The notes beneath the pieces were generated by a model. The model searched no databases. It was not told the origin of the DNA and was given only the letters and a program-made list of their open reading frames with translations. Positions 17,768 to 25,060 of a stretch of DNA of 64,000 nt are shown here, piece after piece. Numbering within the stretch: the stretch's first letter is position 1; every line of letters starts with the position of its first letter. A program made the translations under genes and the position numbers. The DNA lies in assembly GCF_020034665.1 (NCBI RefSeq), contig NZ_JAIQDI010000001.1:1054001-1118000 (forward strand), read 5' to 3'. Source of the stretch: Niabella beijingensis (lineage in GTDB: Bacteria; Bacteroidota; Bacteroidia; Chitinophagales; Chitinophagaceae).

Positions 17768-18081
17768 TACTATAAATGATTACGGTTTTGAATTTAACTA
17801 TTTAAGATGCGCTACCTGCCACATCTAACCATTCAGCAGTCCTTCATCCGGTTTATTGTATAGGCGTCAAGACAAGAAACCCCCCATTCGGCTGAAATGC
17901 CGGGCAGACCGGCCTCTCTCTTACAATTTGTCAGTTAAACCAGGCGCAGCGCCTGCACAGTCACTTATGCTATTCCCGGTGCGCTGCTGCATTTTAACGG
18001 CTACTATTAGCCTGACGCCGATTCGATTTATCAGGACCATTATGTTGCGCCCGGCATAACGTTATTACCGTTAACAGGTAC
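17768..18081. other. 314-base intergenic stretch with GC-rich palindromes
   Basis: Lies between the histidine phosphatase gene and the lipoprotein gene, both on the minus strand. It holds a perfect palindrome, CAGGCGC-A-GCGCCTG (17941-17955), and a second stem, GCCGG (17899-17903) with CCGGC (17909-17913). No T-run follows either stem, so they are not standard terminators. A 67-codon frame crosses it on the plus strand but has no protein-like features. I see no RNA gene I can name; a dispersed palindromic repeat is possible. Confidence 0.4.
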
Positions 18082-18684
18082 TCAGAGTGCCGTCGCATTT
18101 AATTTTTTTAGTGTCAGTACATTCTCATCATCCAGCTCAAAATAAGACACCGCAGAATTTTCCATATCGAAGCGACGGTAATTGGACAATGGCATTCCCA
18201 TTTTTTTAGCCAGGTATAACCGGTTGATGCCATTGTGTGCCACTACTATCACCAGCTGTCCGTTATGCCGGCGATGCAGTTCCTCAAAAAAATCATTCAC
18301 CCGCTTTACAATTTCGCCGCCGGTTTCTCCTGTACCACCGGCCCTCGCCACTTCAGGGTCGTTCATCCATTGTGCCCAAAGTGCGGGGTTTTCCGCATTG
18401 AACTCTTCTTTTGTTTTTCCTTCCCACAGGCCGAAATCAGCTTCAATAAGGCGTTCGTCCGTTATTACAGCATGGTCGCCGGAGGCGATAGCCGCAGTTG
18501 CCCGGGCCCGCTGCAAGGGTGATGAATAGACGGCATCAACCGATATGCCTTTCAGCGCTTCAAATACTTTACGGGCCTGCGCGGTTCCTTTTTCTGTAAG
18601 TCCTATATCCGTTCTGCCGCAATACCGGTTACCATCAGCATTATAAGCTGTTTCACCATGCCGCAATAAAATCACTTTTAGCAT
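18082..18684 (-). CDS. Histidine phosphatase superfamily protein
   Basis: A 200-residue cytosolic phosphatase of the phosphoglycerate-mutase-like fold. The catalytic LLRHGET motif (Arg8, His9) is at the N-terminus, the acid residue region is in LIEADFGLWEGKTKEEF, and the second catalytic histidine is in VVAHNGINRLYL. The GLWEGKT block makes it most like the CobC/alpha-ribazole or sugar-phosphate phosphatases rather than glycolytic mutases. It closes a tight operon with two FGGY kinases, a dehydrogenase and a permease, 91 bases after the last kinase, so a sugar phosphate or acid phosphate made by those kinases is its likely substrate (inference). Confidence 0.85.
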   Translation of the reverse strand: MLKVILLRHGETAYNADGNRYCGRTDIGLTEKGTAQARKVFEALKGISVDAVYSSPLQRARATAAIASGDHAVITDERLIEADFGLWEGKTKEEFNAENPALWAQWMNDPEVARAGGTGETGGEIVKRVNDFFEELHRRHNGQLVIVVAHNGINRLYLAKKMGMPLSNYRRFDMENSAVSYFELDDENVLTLKKLNATAL

Positions 18685-18775
18685 CCTTTTTTTATTTTAT
18701 ACAAATCTGAAGTTCCTTCTTTTTTTCTCACCGGAAAGATCGTACTTGCTCCATTAAGCGGTTTAAAAAATTGCA

Positions 18776-20230
18776 TTATCCCTGCTCTGCCTTATTTATA
18801 AATTTCCGTTCTTCCATTATCTCCAGAAACCGGCCATACTGATCATTGTATGGCTGTTTCAATGCAGTTCGCGGCGTCACCCATTTTTCCGCCTGTGTCA
18901 GTGCGGCCGTTGCTTCTGTAATATCATTGAAGCCGGTATTCGATGCGGCCACAATTGCCGCACCCACCGCACCCGATACATATTTCATTTTGCACACCGG
19001 TTTTTGCAATACATCGCTACGGATCTGCAGCCAGCTGTCGCTGTTGCTGGCCCCTCCTGCTGTATAAATGGCTTCCACTTTCTCTCCCGAAAGGTCCTGG
19101 ATCAGCTCGTAAGCATACCGTTCGGCAAATGCCACCCCTTCCATATTGGCCGTATATAATACTTCTTTGGATACTTCTCCGGGACCAAAGCCTTCCGCCC
19201 CGGGCGCCACAAACGGGAACCGCTCTCCCTTCTGGATCAACGGATAGGCGATCTGACCGGTCGGTGTTAATGAAGCTGCAACGGCATTATAATGCGCCAG
19301 CCCCTCTTTAAATCCGGCGGAAACCCAGTCGGCGCCTATATTTCCCGCGCCTCCCGGCATCCAGTAGCCGGCAGGGTGCCGGTGATTGTACAGCCGGTCC
19401 AGCGGATCTTTTATTTCTTTTACCGATACCCCTTTTATAACAAGCGTGGTGCCAATGGTCGTATTCCACTGTCCCGGTTTCATAGCACCAGATGCTACCT
19501 GCGATGCGCACCCATCTGTAATGCCTGTTGTAACGGCTACATCAGCAGGCAATCGCAGCCCGCGTGCCAGGTCTGCTGTAAGCTTTCCGATAACCGTGCC
19601 GGATGGCTGCACTTCCTGTAACCATTCTTTCTTTACGCCCAATATGTCGCTGATATAATCGGGCCAGCACAACAATGACAGGTCATATCCCGATTTCAGC
19701 ACATTGGTATAATCCGTAACATTCCATACGCCGCATAATTTTCCCGTAATAAAATCCGCCGCATGGATCCATCGAAAGAGTTGCGCCGCTTTTTCAGGGT
19801 AGGTCTCGGCGAACCATACCATCTTGGCCAATCCTGTGGAAGTACTGAAGCCGGTAAATCCATGCAACTGATGCTGCCGCGCAGCATCAGTGCAGTATCG
19901 GGCCTGAACAGCGGAACGCTGATCACTGTACATGATTGCAGGGTGTAACGGGCGCTGCTCTTTATCAAGCGGAATAACCGTTCCGGAAGTAGAATCAACC
20001 GCCACCGCACGCACACGGGCCCGCTGTTGCTGCGACAGCTGGCCAATGGCCTTATCCAGGCAGGCCCTGCAGATCGTCCACCATTCATCAGCATCCTGTT
20101 CCATGCGCATCTCCGGCGACAACGGGAAACCCTGCTCTGCACTGGCAACAATTGTTCCCTTCCCATCCAGTACCACTACGCGCAATCCCTGCGTGCCCAG
20201 ATCAATTCCAATAAAATATGCCTCACTCAT
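18776..20230 (-). CDS. FGGY-family kinase resembling D-ribulose kinase
   Basis: A 484-residue ATP-dependent sugar kinase of the actin-like fold. The phosphate-1 loop is GIDLGTQGLRVVVLD (residue 8 on); the substrate-lobe signature has VDSTSGTVIPLDKE and DYTNVLKSGYD; the second-domain motif is GTTLVIKG and the adenosine motif is AIYTAGGASNSDSW. The VDSTSGT, STSGLAKMVWF-like (here STSTGLAKMVWF) and GGAGNIGADW blocks resemble the cyanobacterial and plant D-ribulose kinases more than xylulokinases. It begins exactly one base before the stop region of the upstream kinase gene ends, with no gap, so the two are translationally coupled. Product by inference: a ketopentose 5-phosphate. Confidence 0.82.
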   Translation of the reverse strand: MSEAYFIGIDLGTQGLRVVVLDGKGTIVASAEQGFPLSPEMRMEQDADEWWTICRACLDKAIGQLSQQQRARVRAVAVDSTSGTVIPLDKEQRPLHPAIMYSDQRSAVQARYCTDAARQHQLHGFTGFSTSTGLAKMVWFAETYPEKAAQLFRWIHAADFITGKLCGVWNVTDYTNVLKSGYDLSLLCWPDYISDILGVKKEWLQEVQPSGTVIGKLTADLARGLRLPADVAVTTGITDGCASQVASGAMKPGQWNTTIGTTLVIKGVSVKEIKDPLDRLYNHRHPAGYWMPGGAGNIGADWVSAGFKEGLAHYNAVAASLTPTGQIAYPLIQKGERFPFVAPGAEGFGPGEVSKEVLYTANMEGVAFAERYAYELIQDLSGEKVEAIYTAGGASNSDSWLQIRSDVLQKPVCKMKYVSGAVGAAIVAASNTGFNDITEATAALTQAEKWVTPRTALKQPYNDQYGRFLEIMEERKFINKAEQG

Positions 20231-21676
20231 TTAAAAAATCTTCTTTAACAATTCCCGGTGCTCTTTCCAGCGTTTGTAAAAATGCATATGCTGCGCACCT
20301 GCTGCAGGCTGCACCTGTTCATACACATCCGTCTGTTCCGCATCTATGTCCAATGCCTTATTACAGATCATCATGCCTCCCACCACCGAAGCGTGCCGGT
20401 AATTATCGCGGATGCGCACTTCCTTGCCGGTAAGATCGGCAATGAACTGCCGGAGCATCCTGCTTTCCATACCTCCGCCACAGGTCCAGATATACGATTG
20501 CTTATTAGGTGTAACGGAAATAAGTGTATTGTAATTTTCAAAAATACTGCAGGCGATGTCCCATAAAGTGGCCCAAACCATGCCGGCCCGCGACAACTCA
20601 TGATTGACCGGTGTATTAAAAATAAAACCGCCTTTGATCAGGGGCTTTTTTTCATCCGCCACCAGCGAGCCCAGCGATGCCACACATTGAAAGTCTGTAA
20701 CCGAACGCAGCTCTTCTTCAATGACATCATACCCTTCATTCGGATAAAATATTTTTTTGAGGCGCTGATAATTCAGCCCGGTCACGCCGGCATTGGCCTC
20801 CACCATATAACTGTCTTCATCGATATACCTTCCCGTCCAGGTCCGTTGTTGTCCATCAAGATCGTATGCTGCTGATAATTTTATGATTGGCGTGGTGGTG
20901 CCGGAAACGATCACCATATCGCCTGCATACGCGCGGGTACTGAGCACCGCCAGTTGCGTATCAGCCCCTCCTACGATCACTTTTGCTTCAGGATCTATCG
21001 ACAGGGCTTCTGCCAGCGGCTGCCGGATCGTTCCCAGCACGGTTCCCGAACTCATTAGCGGTGGCAATAAGGAAAAAGGAAATGAAAATAATTCGCATAA
21101 AGATTCCGACCAGATCTGCTGCTCCACATCATACAGCAGGGTCTCCGATGCCTGTGAGTGTTCATAATGTTCTATCCCGCAGAACATATATTCCACCCAG
21201 TCGCTGATGCTGAGGAACGTACCCAGCTGCTGCCACCATTCTTTTCGCGCTTCCCGCAGTCCTACCAGTTTAAATGCAGAAAACAACGAGGTGGGATAAC
21301 GCCCCGCGAGCCGGTATACCGGTTCTTTATCCGGGATGATATGTTCCCATTCCCTCCCGCGGTGATCAATATTGGGCATTCCCACAACAGGCGTGCCGGC
21401 CTGATCCAGCACCACAATCCCTTCCCGCTGGCTGGTTGCCGTAATGGCCAGGATCTGTACAGATCCCGCCTGCTTCAGCGCTATGGTGGCCAGCTCCAGT
21501 ATCTGATTCCACAATACCTCCGGGTCAAAATAAATGGAATCGGCATACCGCTCATCCCTTATATAAGGGATATCTTCCCGGGCCACGCCCAGAACAGCAC
21601 CATTGACGGAAATTACCGCTGCGCGCAGGTTTCCGGTGCCAAAATCGATGATGAGGTGTGCGTTTGTCTGAGCCAT
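20231..21676 (-). CDS. FGGY-family kinase resembling YoaC / LsrK
   Basis: A 481-residue FGGY kinase clearly different from its neighbour. The phosphate-1 loop is IIDFGTGNLRAAVISVNG. The block ITATSQREGIVVLDQAG and the following NIDHRG, and later ISDWVEYMFCG, match the autoinducer-2 kinase LsrK and B. subtilis YoaC branch rather than xylulokinase or glycerol kinase. The C-terminal adenosine motif is IWTCGGGMESRML. It sits between a 2-hydroxyacid dehydrogenase (2 bases upstream) and a second FGGY kinase (directly downstream). The dehydrogenase-kinase-permease set recalls yoaDCB. The substrate is not known; AI-2 processing is not supported because no lsrF/G-type genes are present. Confidence 0.82.
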   Translation of the reverse strand: MAQTNAHLIIDFGTGNLRAAVISVNGAVLGVAREDIPYIRDERYADSIYFDPEVLWNQILELATIALKQAGSVQILAITATSQREGIVVLDQAGTPVVGMPNIDHRGREWEHIIPDKEPVYRLAGRYPTSLFSAFKLVGLREARKEWWQQLGTFLSISDWVEYMFCGIEHYEHSQASETLLYDVEQQIWSESLCELFSFPFSLLPPLMSSGTVLGTIRQPLAEALSIDPEAKVIVGGADTQLAVLSTRAYAGDMVIVSGTTTPIIKLSAAYDLDGQQRTWTGRYIDEDSYMVEANAGVTGLNYQRLKKIFYPNEGYDVIEEELRSVTDFQCVASLGSLVADEKKPLIKGGFIFNTPVNHELSRAGMVWATLWDIACSIFENYNTLISVTPNKQSYIWTCGGGMESRMLRQFIADLTGKEVRIRDNYRHASVVGGMMICNKALDIDAEQTDVYEQVQPAAGAQHMHFYKRWKEHRELLKKIF

Positions 21677-21678
21677 TA

Positions 21679-22659
21679 TTACTGATTTGATAAATGTAAA
21701 GAATTGGCCGGTTGCTTCTCCGCCCAGTTCAATAATTTTTCATTAAGGATCGAAACATGATGATCTTCCACTTCATCGGTTGCACCTGCAGTATGCGGTG
21801 TGGCCAGTACATTTGGATGATCGATCAGCCGGTAATCGGTATCATCCGGCGGTTCATGGTCAAATACATCCAGAATGGCACCCCGGATCCTGTGGCCTTC
21901 AACGGCATCCAGCAGGTCATTCCGGTTTACCACACTGGCCCTGGCGGTGTTTACGAAAATCGCTTCGGGCTTCATTTTTCCAATGAGTTTTTTATCGATC
22001 ATTCCAATGGTAGAAGGATTTACCGGCAGGTGTATCGAGACGATATCGCTGGTCTCAAAAACAGTTTCCAGACTTGTGCTGCTATACGCCGGATCCGGAC
22101 TTTCCTGATACGGATCATAAAATTGTATCGTACAGGGAAAGGCCCTTGTCAATGTGGCGATCCGCTGCCCCACCGCGCCAAAGCCAACCATGCCGATCGT
22201 TTTTCCCGCCAGTTCATTTCCTTTGAACTGCAGGTAAGATGCGTGCGCCCCTTTTTGCCAGTTACGCTGTTTTAACCAGTCCGTAGCCGGAAAGGTCTTC
22301 CGCAGGAAAGTGATCACATTGGCCACAAACAGTTCCGCCACCGCCTGGGCATTCCTTGCAGGTGTATGTAATACTTCAATACCCAGCTCAGCAGCGGTTT
22401 TCACGGCTACATTTGATGGCGTTCCCCGGCACACGCCGATAAACCGTAACCCGGGATGATTGCGGATCACGGTTTCCGTAACCTCGTCGTGTTCGGTGAT
22501 CAATGCATCCGCCTGTGTTTCGTTCAGCAGCTGATCCAGTTCTGCTGCATTAAAAGCGCGCCCGTTCTCTTTCCATACTTTGTAAATCACTTTTCCAAAG
22601 CGGGCTTCCAGTTCCCTGCGTCCCGCTTCGTTATACGGCGCTGTAATTAAAATAGTCAT
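21679..22659 (-). CDS. D-2-hydroxyacid dehydrogenase (YoaD/SerA-like)
   Basis: A 326-residue NAD(P)-dependent dehydrogenase. The Rossmann motif is TIGMVGFGAVGQRIA (about residue 155). The catalytic residues of the D-isomer-specific family are visible: Arg in NTARASVVN, Glu in FDHEPPDD and His in ATPHTAGATDE. It probably interconverts a 2-hydroxyacid and a 2-oxoacid in the cytosol. Its place in an operon with a permease and two sugar kinases suggests it oxidises an aldonic acid-like or phosphorylated intermediate (inference). Length and motifs are intact. It follows the permease gene by 15 bases. Confidence 0.87.
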   Translation of the reverse strand: MTILITAPYNEAGRRELEARFGKVIYKVWKENGRAFNAAELDQLLNETQADALITEHDEVTETVIRNHPGLRFIGVCRGTPSNVAVKTAAELGIEVLHTPARNAQAVAELFVANVITFLRKTFPATDWLKQRNWQKGAHASYLQFKGNELAGKTIGMVGFGAVGQRIATLTRAFPCTIQFYDPYQESPDPAYSSTSLETVFETSDIVSIHLPVNPSTIGMIDKKLIGKMKPEAIFVNTARASVVNRNDLLDAVEGHRIRGAILDVFDHEPPDDTDYRLIDHPNVLATPHTAGATDEVEDHHVSILNEKLLNWAEKQPANSLHLSNQ

Positions 22660-22674
22660 ATAAATTGATTCGTA

Positions 22675-23949
22675 TTAAATGGTTGATGTTTTTAATTCCT
22701 GATCAGCATTTTGTGCGGTGTCATTTTTAGGCAGTGTTATAAAACGTGTCAGCAGGGCACTGATAAAATAAAGTACCGCCAGGATCCAGATCACACCTGC
22801 ATTTCCTGCGGATCCGATAAAAAGCCGCACGATCAGCGGACCGGCAAAGACCGACAAACCCGCACCCAGATTCAGAAAGGCCATAGCGGCACCTTTTCCT
22901 TTTGGAACCAGCGAAGGCACCAATGCCGACAGGGGCACGTAACCGGCCAGTAATGCGCCCCACAGCACACCACTCAGCAGCACCATGGAAAAATTGCCGT
23001 TAAATAACTGAGGTGAATAATAGAACAACAGCGTGGTTAAACCACAACCAACGCCGCCAAAAAGAGCGATGGTCCGGCGCCAGCCGAATTTATCCCCGAC
23101 AAAACCGAATATGAGATTAAAAATGATATTGGCTGTAAAGATCGTGCCCCATATTTTCAGCCAGTCTGCTGTTGTAAAACCATATTTTTCAAAATAGATC
23201 GGCATAAACACCGGGAATGCGAACTGTGCAGTGGTATTGATGGTACGGACAATACCTCCCAGAAAAACTTTCGGCTCATTTACCGCGATCTTAATGCTGT
23301 CGGCCAGTTCCCGGAGCTTATCCTGCGTGCCGGTCCGTTTGATACGGTCGCGGTTGATCAGCAATGCAAACAACGCCCCCAGGGCCACCCAGAAAAGCGA
23401 TGTCCATAAGGTGTTGATGTGGCCCAGCCGATTGATCGCCCAGCTGGAATAATAAGCACCAAATACATTCAGTCCGCCGGTAAATACAAACCAGAACCAG
23501 CCCACTGCTGTTCCCAGTTTATTCTGAGGCGTCCGGTAGGTGATCCACACCAGAAACGTATAAGCAAACAACGGGTAACCAAATCCGCGGATGGCATAGG
23601 TGAACAGCATGACCCCAAAATCCAGGTCTTTCAGCCCCAGGCCGACAAAACCAAAAGTGCCCGCTATAAAAAGCAGGAACCCTATCCACATGGCCTTGCG
23701 GACACCCAGGGCTTCCGCCAGGATACCGGATAAAAAAGAGGAAATGGCTACGGTAAGACCGTATATACTGAAGAGTGTGGCCGACTGTTCGATTGTCAGC
23801 CCACGGTCATGTATCAGGTAAGGACTCAGCCAACCCTGTTCCACCCCATCCCCCATCATAAAGATCAGAATACCAAGATAACCCCACACGAGGTTCGGGG
23901 GGAGACCTATTTTTCCGAGGAAATTCTTTTCATCATTCAGTTGATTCAT
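22675..23949 (-). CDS. MFS permease of the RbtT/DalT/CsbX polyol family
   Basis: A 424-residue, twelve-helix major facilitator. The frame extends to 23985, but the ATG at 23949 (MNQLNDEKNFLGKIG) is the natural start. The N-terminal segment GYLGILIFMMGDGVEQGWLS and the RGFGYPLFAYTFLVWITYRT block are characteristic of the polyol permease family that includes ribitol (RbtT) and D-arabinitol (DalT) carriers. It leads the operon of dehydrogenase, two FGGY kinases and phosphatase, and so names the likely substrate class: a pentitol, tetritol or related polyhydroxy acid. A divergent DeoR gene begins 141 bases away, with a palindrome between. Confidence 0.87.
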   Translation of the reverse strand: MNQLNDEKNFLGKIGLPPNLVWGYLGILIFMMGDGVEQGWLSPYLIHDRGLTIEQSATLFSIYGLTVAISSFLSGILAEALGVRKAMWIGFLLFIAGTFGFVGLGLKDLDFGVMLFTYAIRGFGYPLFAYTFLVWITYRTPQNKLGTAVGWFWFVFTGGLNVFGAYYSSWAINRLGHINTLWTSLFWVALGALFALLINRDRIKRTGTQDKLRELADSIKIAVNEPKVFLGGIVRTINTTAQFAFPVFMPIYFEKYGFTTADWLKIWGTIFTANIIFNLIFGFVGDKFGWRRTIALFGGVGCGLTTLLFYYSPQLFNGNFSMVLLSGVLWGALLAGYVPLSALVPSLVPKGKGAAMAFLNLGAGLSVFAGPLIVRLFIGSAGNAGVIWILAVLYFISALLTRFITLPKNDTAQNADQELKTSTI

Positions 23950-23977
23950 ACAGCAATTATTTGAAACAAATTTAAAG

Positions 23978-23992
23978 ATAATCAAAGATTAT
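23978..23992. promoter_or_regulatory. Palindrome in the permease/DeoR intergenic region
   Basis: Perfect palindrome ATAATC-AAA-GATTAT, 29 bases upstream of the permease ATG and 98 bases upstream of the divergent DeoR gene. Its position fits an operator for that DeoR regulator. The rest of the 141-base region is very AT-rich, with AAGTTAAAAAGTTAAATAA direct repeats at about 24015-24032. Confidence 0.5.
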
Positions 23993-24090
23993 TAAACTAA
24001 ATTAAAGTAAAAAAAGTTAAAAAGTTAAATAAATACGGGCGAAAACGTTTTATATACACTTCTTTTTCATTTCTTTGCATTACAGAATAC

Positions 24091-24861
24091 TTGGATATGA
24101 AAAATATTACAGAAAGACATGAATTTATCCTGAATAAACTCAAAAAAGAAGGAAAAGTGGCAATTTTGGATCTGGCAGAGGAGATCAATATTTCCAGCGT
24201 AACCATCCGGAAAGATCTGAAAATGCTGGAAGACAAGAACCTGCTGTTCCGGACCAAGGGCGGCGGATCGCTAACCAATCCTTATGCTATTGATAAGCCG
24301 ATCAATGAAAAAGAACTGATCAACTCCGATTCAAAAAGAAAGATCGCCCGAGCGGCATTACAGCTGATCGGCCAGACCGATTCCATCATGATCGGCTCGG
24401 GAACCACCGTTTTTGAACTGGCCCGTGTATTGTATCCCGATCATAAAATGACGGCCATCACCCCGGCACTTAAAGTGGGGCTGGAACTGAATAACCGGCC
24501 CAATATCGAAGTACTTCAACTGGGGGGACTGATCCGTCCGAACTCTTCTTCGGTTGCAGGAACCCAGGCGCTGCAGGTACTGGATGAAATATCCTGTGAC
24601 CTGTTATTCCTTGGTGTGGACGGGATCGACCTGGAACACGGCGTTTCGATCTCCAATATCTCCGAAGCCTCGCTGAACCGGAAAATGATCGAAGTATCGC
24701 AACGCCTGATACTGCTTGCCGACAGCTCTAAATTCAACAAACGCGGACTGGGCAAGATCTGTAACCTGGATCAGGTGGAATACATTGTTACCGATAAAAA
24801 AATATCCGAAAAAACACTTTTTGCCCTTCAGGAAAAAGGAATAAAGATCGTGCTTGCCTGA
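24091..24861 (+). CDS. DeoR-family regulator of the sugar/polyol operon
   Basis: A 256-residue transcription factor. The N-terminal winged helix reads ITERHEFILNKLKKEG, with recognition helix ISSVTIRKDLKMLEDKNLL. The C-terminal sugar-phosphate-sensing domain (about residues 75-250) has the DeoR signature IGSGTTVFELARVL and the FLGVDGIDLEHG loop. DeoR proteins usually repress operons for sugar catabolism and release DNA when the phosphorylated sugar binds. It is divergent from the permease-kinase operon, so it is almost certainly its regulator. The start ATG at 24091 (ITERHE) is the only sensible one. Confidence 0.9.
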   Translation: MDMKNITERHEFILNKLKKEGKVAILDLAEEINISSVTIRKDLKMLEDKNLLFRTKGGGSLTNPYAIDKPINEKELINSDSKRKIARAALQLIGQTDSIMIGSGTTVFELARVLYPDHKMTAITPALKVGLELNNRPNIEVLQLGGLIRPNSSSVAGTQALQVLDEISCDLLFLGVDGIDLEHGVSISNISEASLNRKMIEVSQRLILLADSSKFNKRGLGKICNLDQVEYIVTDKKISEKTLFALQEKGIKIVLA

Positions 24862-24961
24862 TAAAAAGCGCGCGTAAATCCCGTTTGACAGAATAGCTGC
24901 AACGTCGCATTGCATGGCCTTTCCGGGGCGGGCACGGCCGTGTAGGCCTGCAAAAAAATAT

Positions 24962-25036
24962 GACGGTTTTAAAGGTCGTTGCTACCATACTGGTTCAGCA
25001 TGATACTGCATTAAAAAAACGACTTTTAAAACCGCC
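24962..25036 (-). terminator. Long-stem terminator of the acs transcript
   Basis: Arms of 19 bases (24962-24980 and 25018-25036) pair at 17 positions plus one G-U, around a 37-base loop. Read on the minus strand, the stem is followed by a run of seven T, so it should end acs transcription. It lies between the convergent DeoR and acs genes. The stem is much longer than usual and could also be a mobile palindromic repeat. Confidence 0.6.
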
Positions 25037-25060
25037 ACAAAAAAAAGTCCGGTCCGGGGA

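Noticed and set aside
17856..18059. 67-codon plus-strand frame in the gap between phosphatase and lipoprotein genes
   Set aside because: No signal peptide, domain or ribosome site, and it runs across the palindromes; judged a chance frame, although repeat-borne origin is possible.
18776..21676. Autoinducer-2 (Lsr) processing system
   Set aside because: One kinase resembles LsrK, but no LsrF, LsrG, LsrB or ABC transporter genes are present and the permease is of the polyol type.
13337..23949. A complete L-rhamnose degradation locus built from the GH106-like enzyme and the FGGY kinases
   Set aside because: No rhamnose isomerase, aldolase or RhaT-like permease is present, and neither kinase looks like rhamnulokinase.
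23950..24090. SAM (S-box) riboswitch before the yoaDCB-like operon
   Set aside because: The region is only 141 bases, strongly AT-rich and lacks the conserved S-box core, so control by the DeoR protein is the better explanation.
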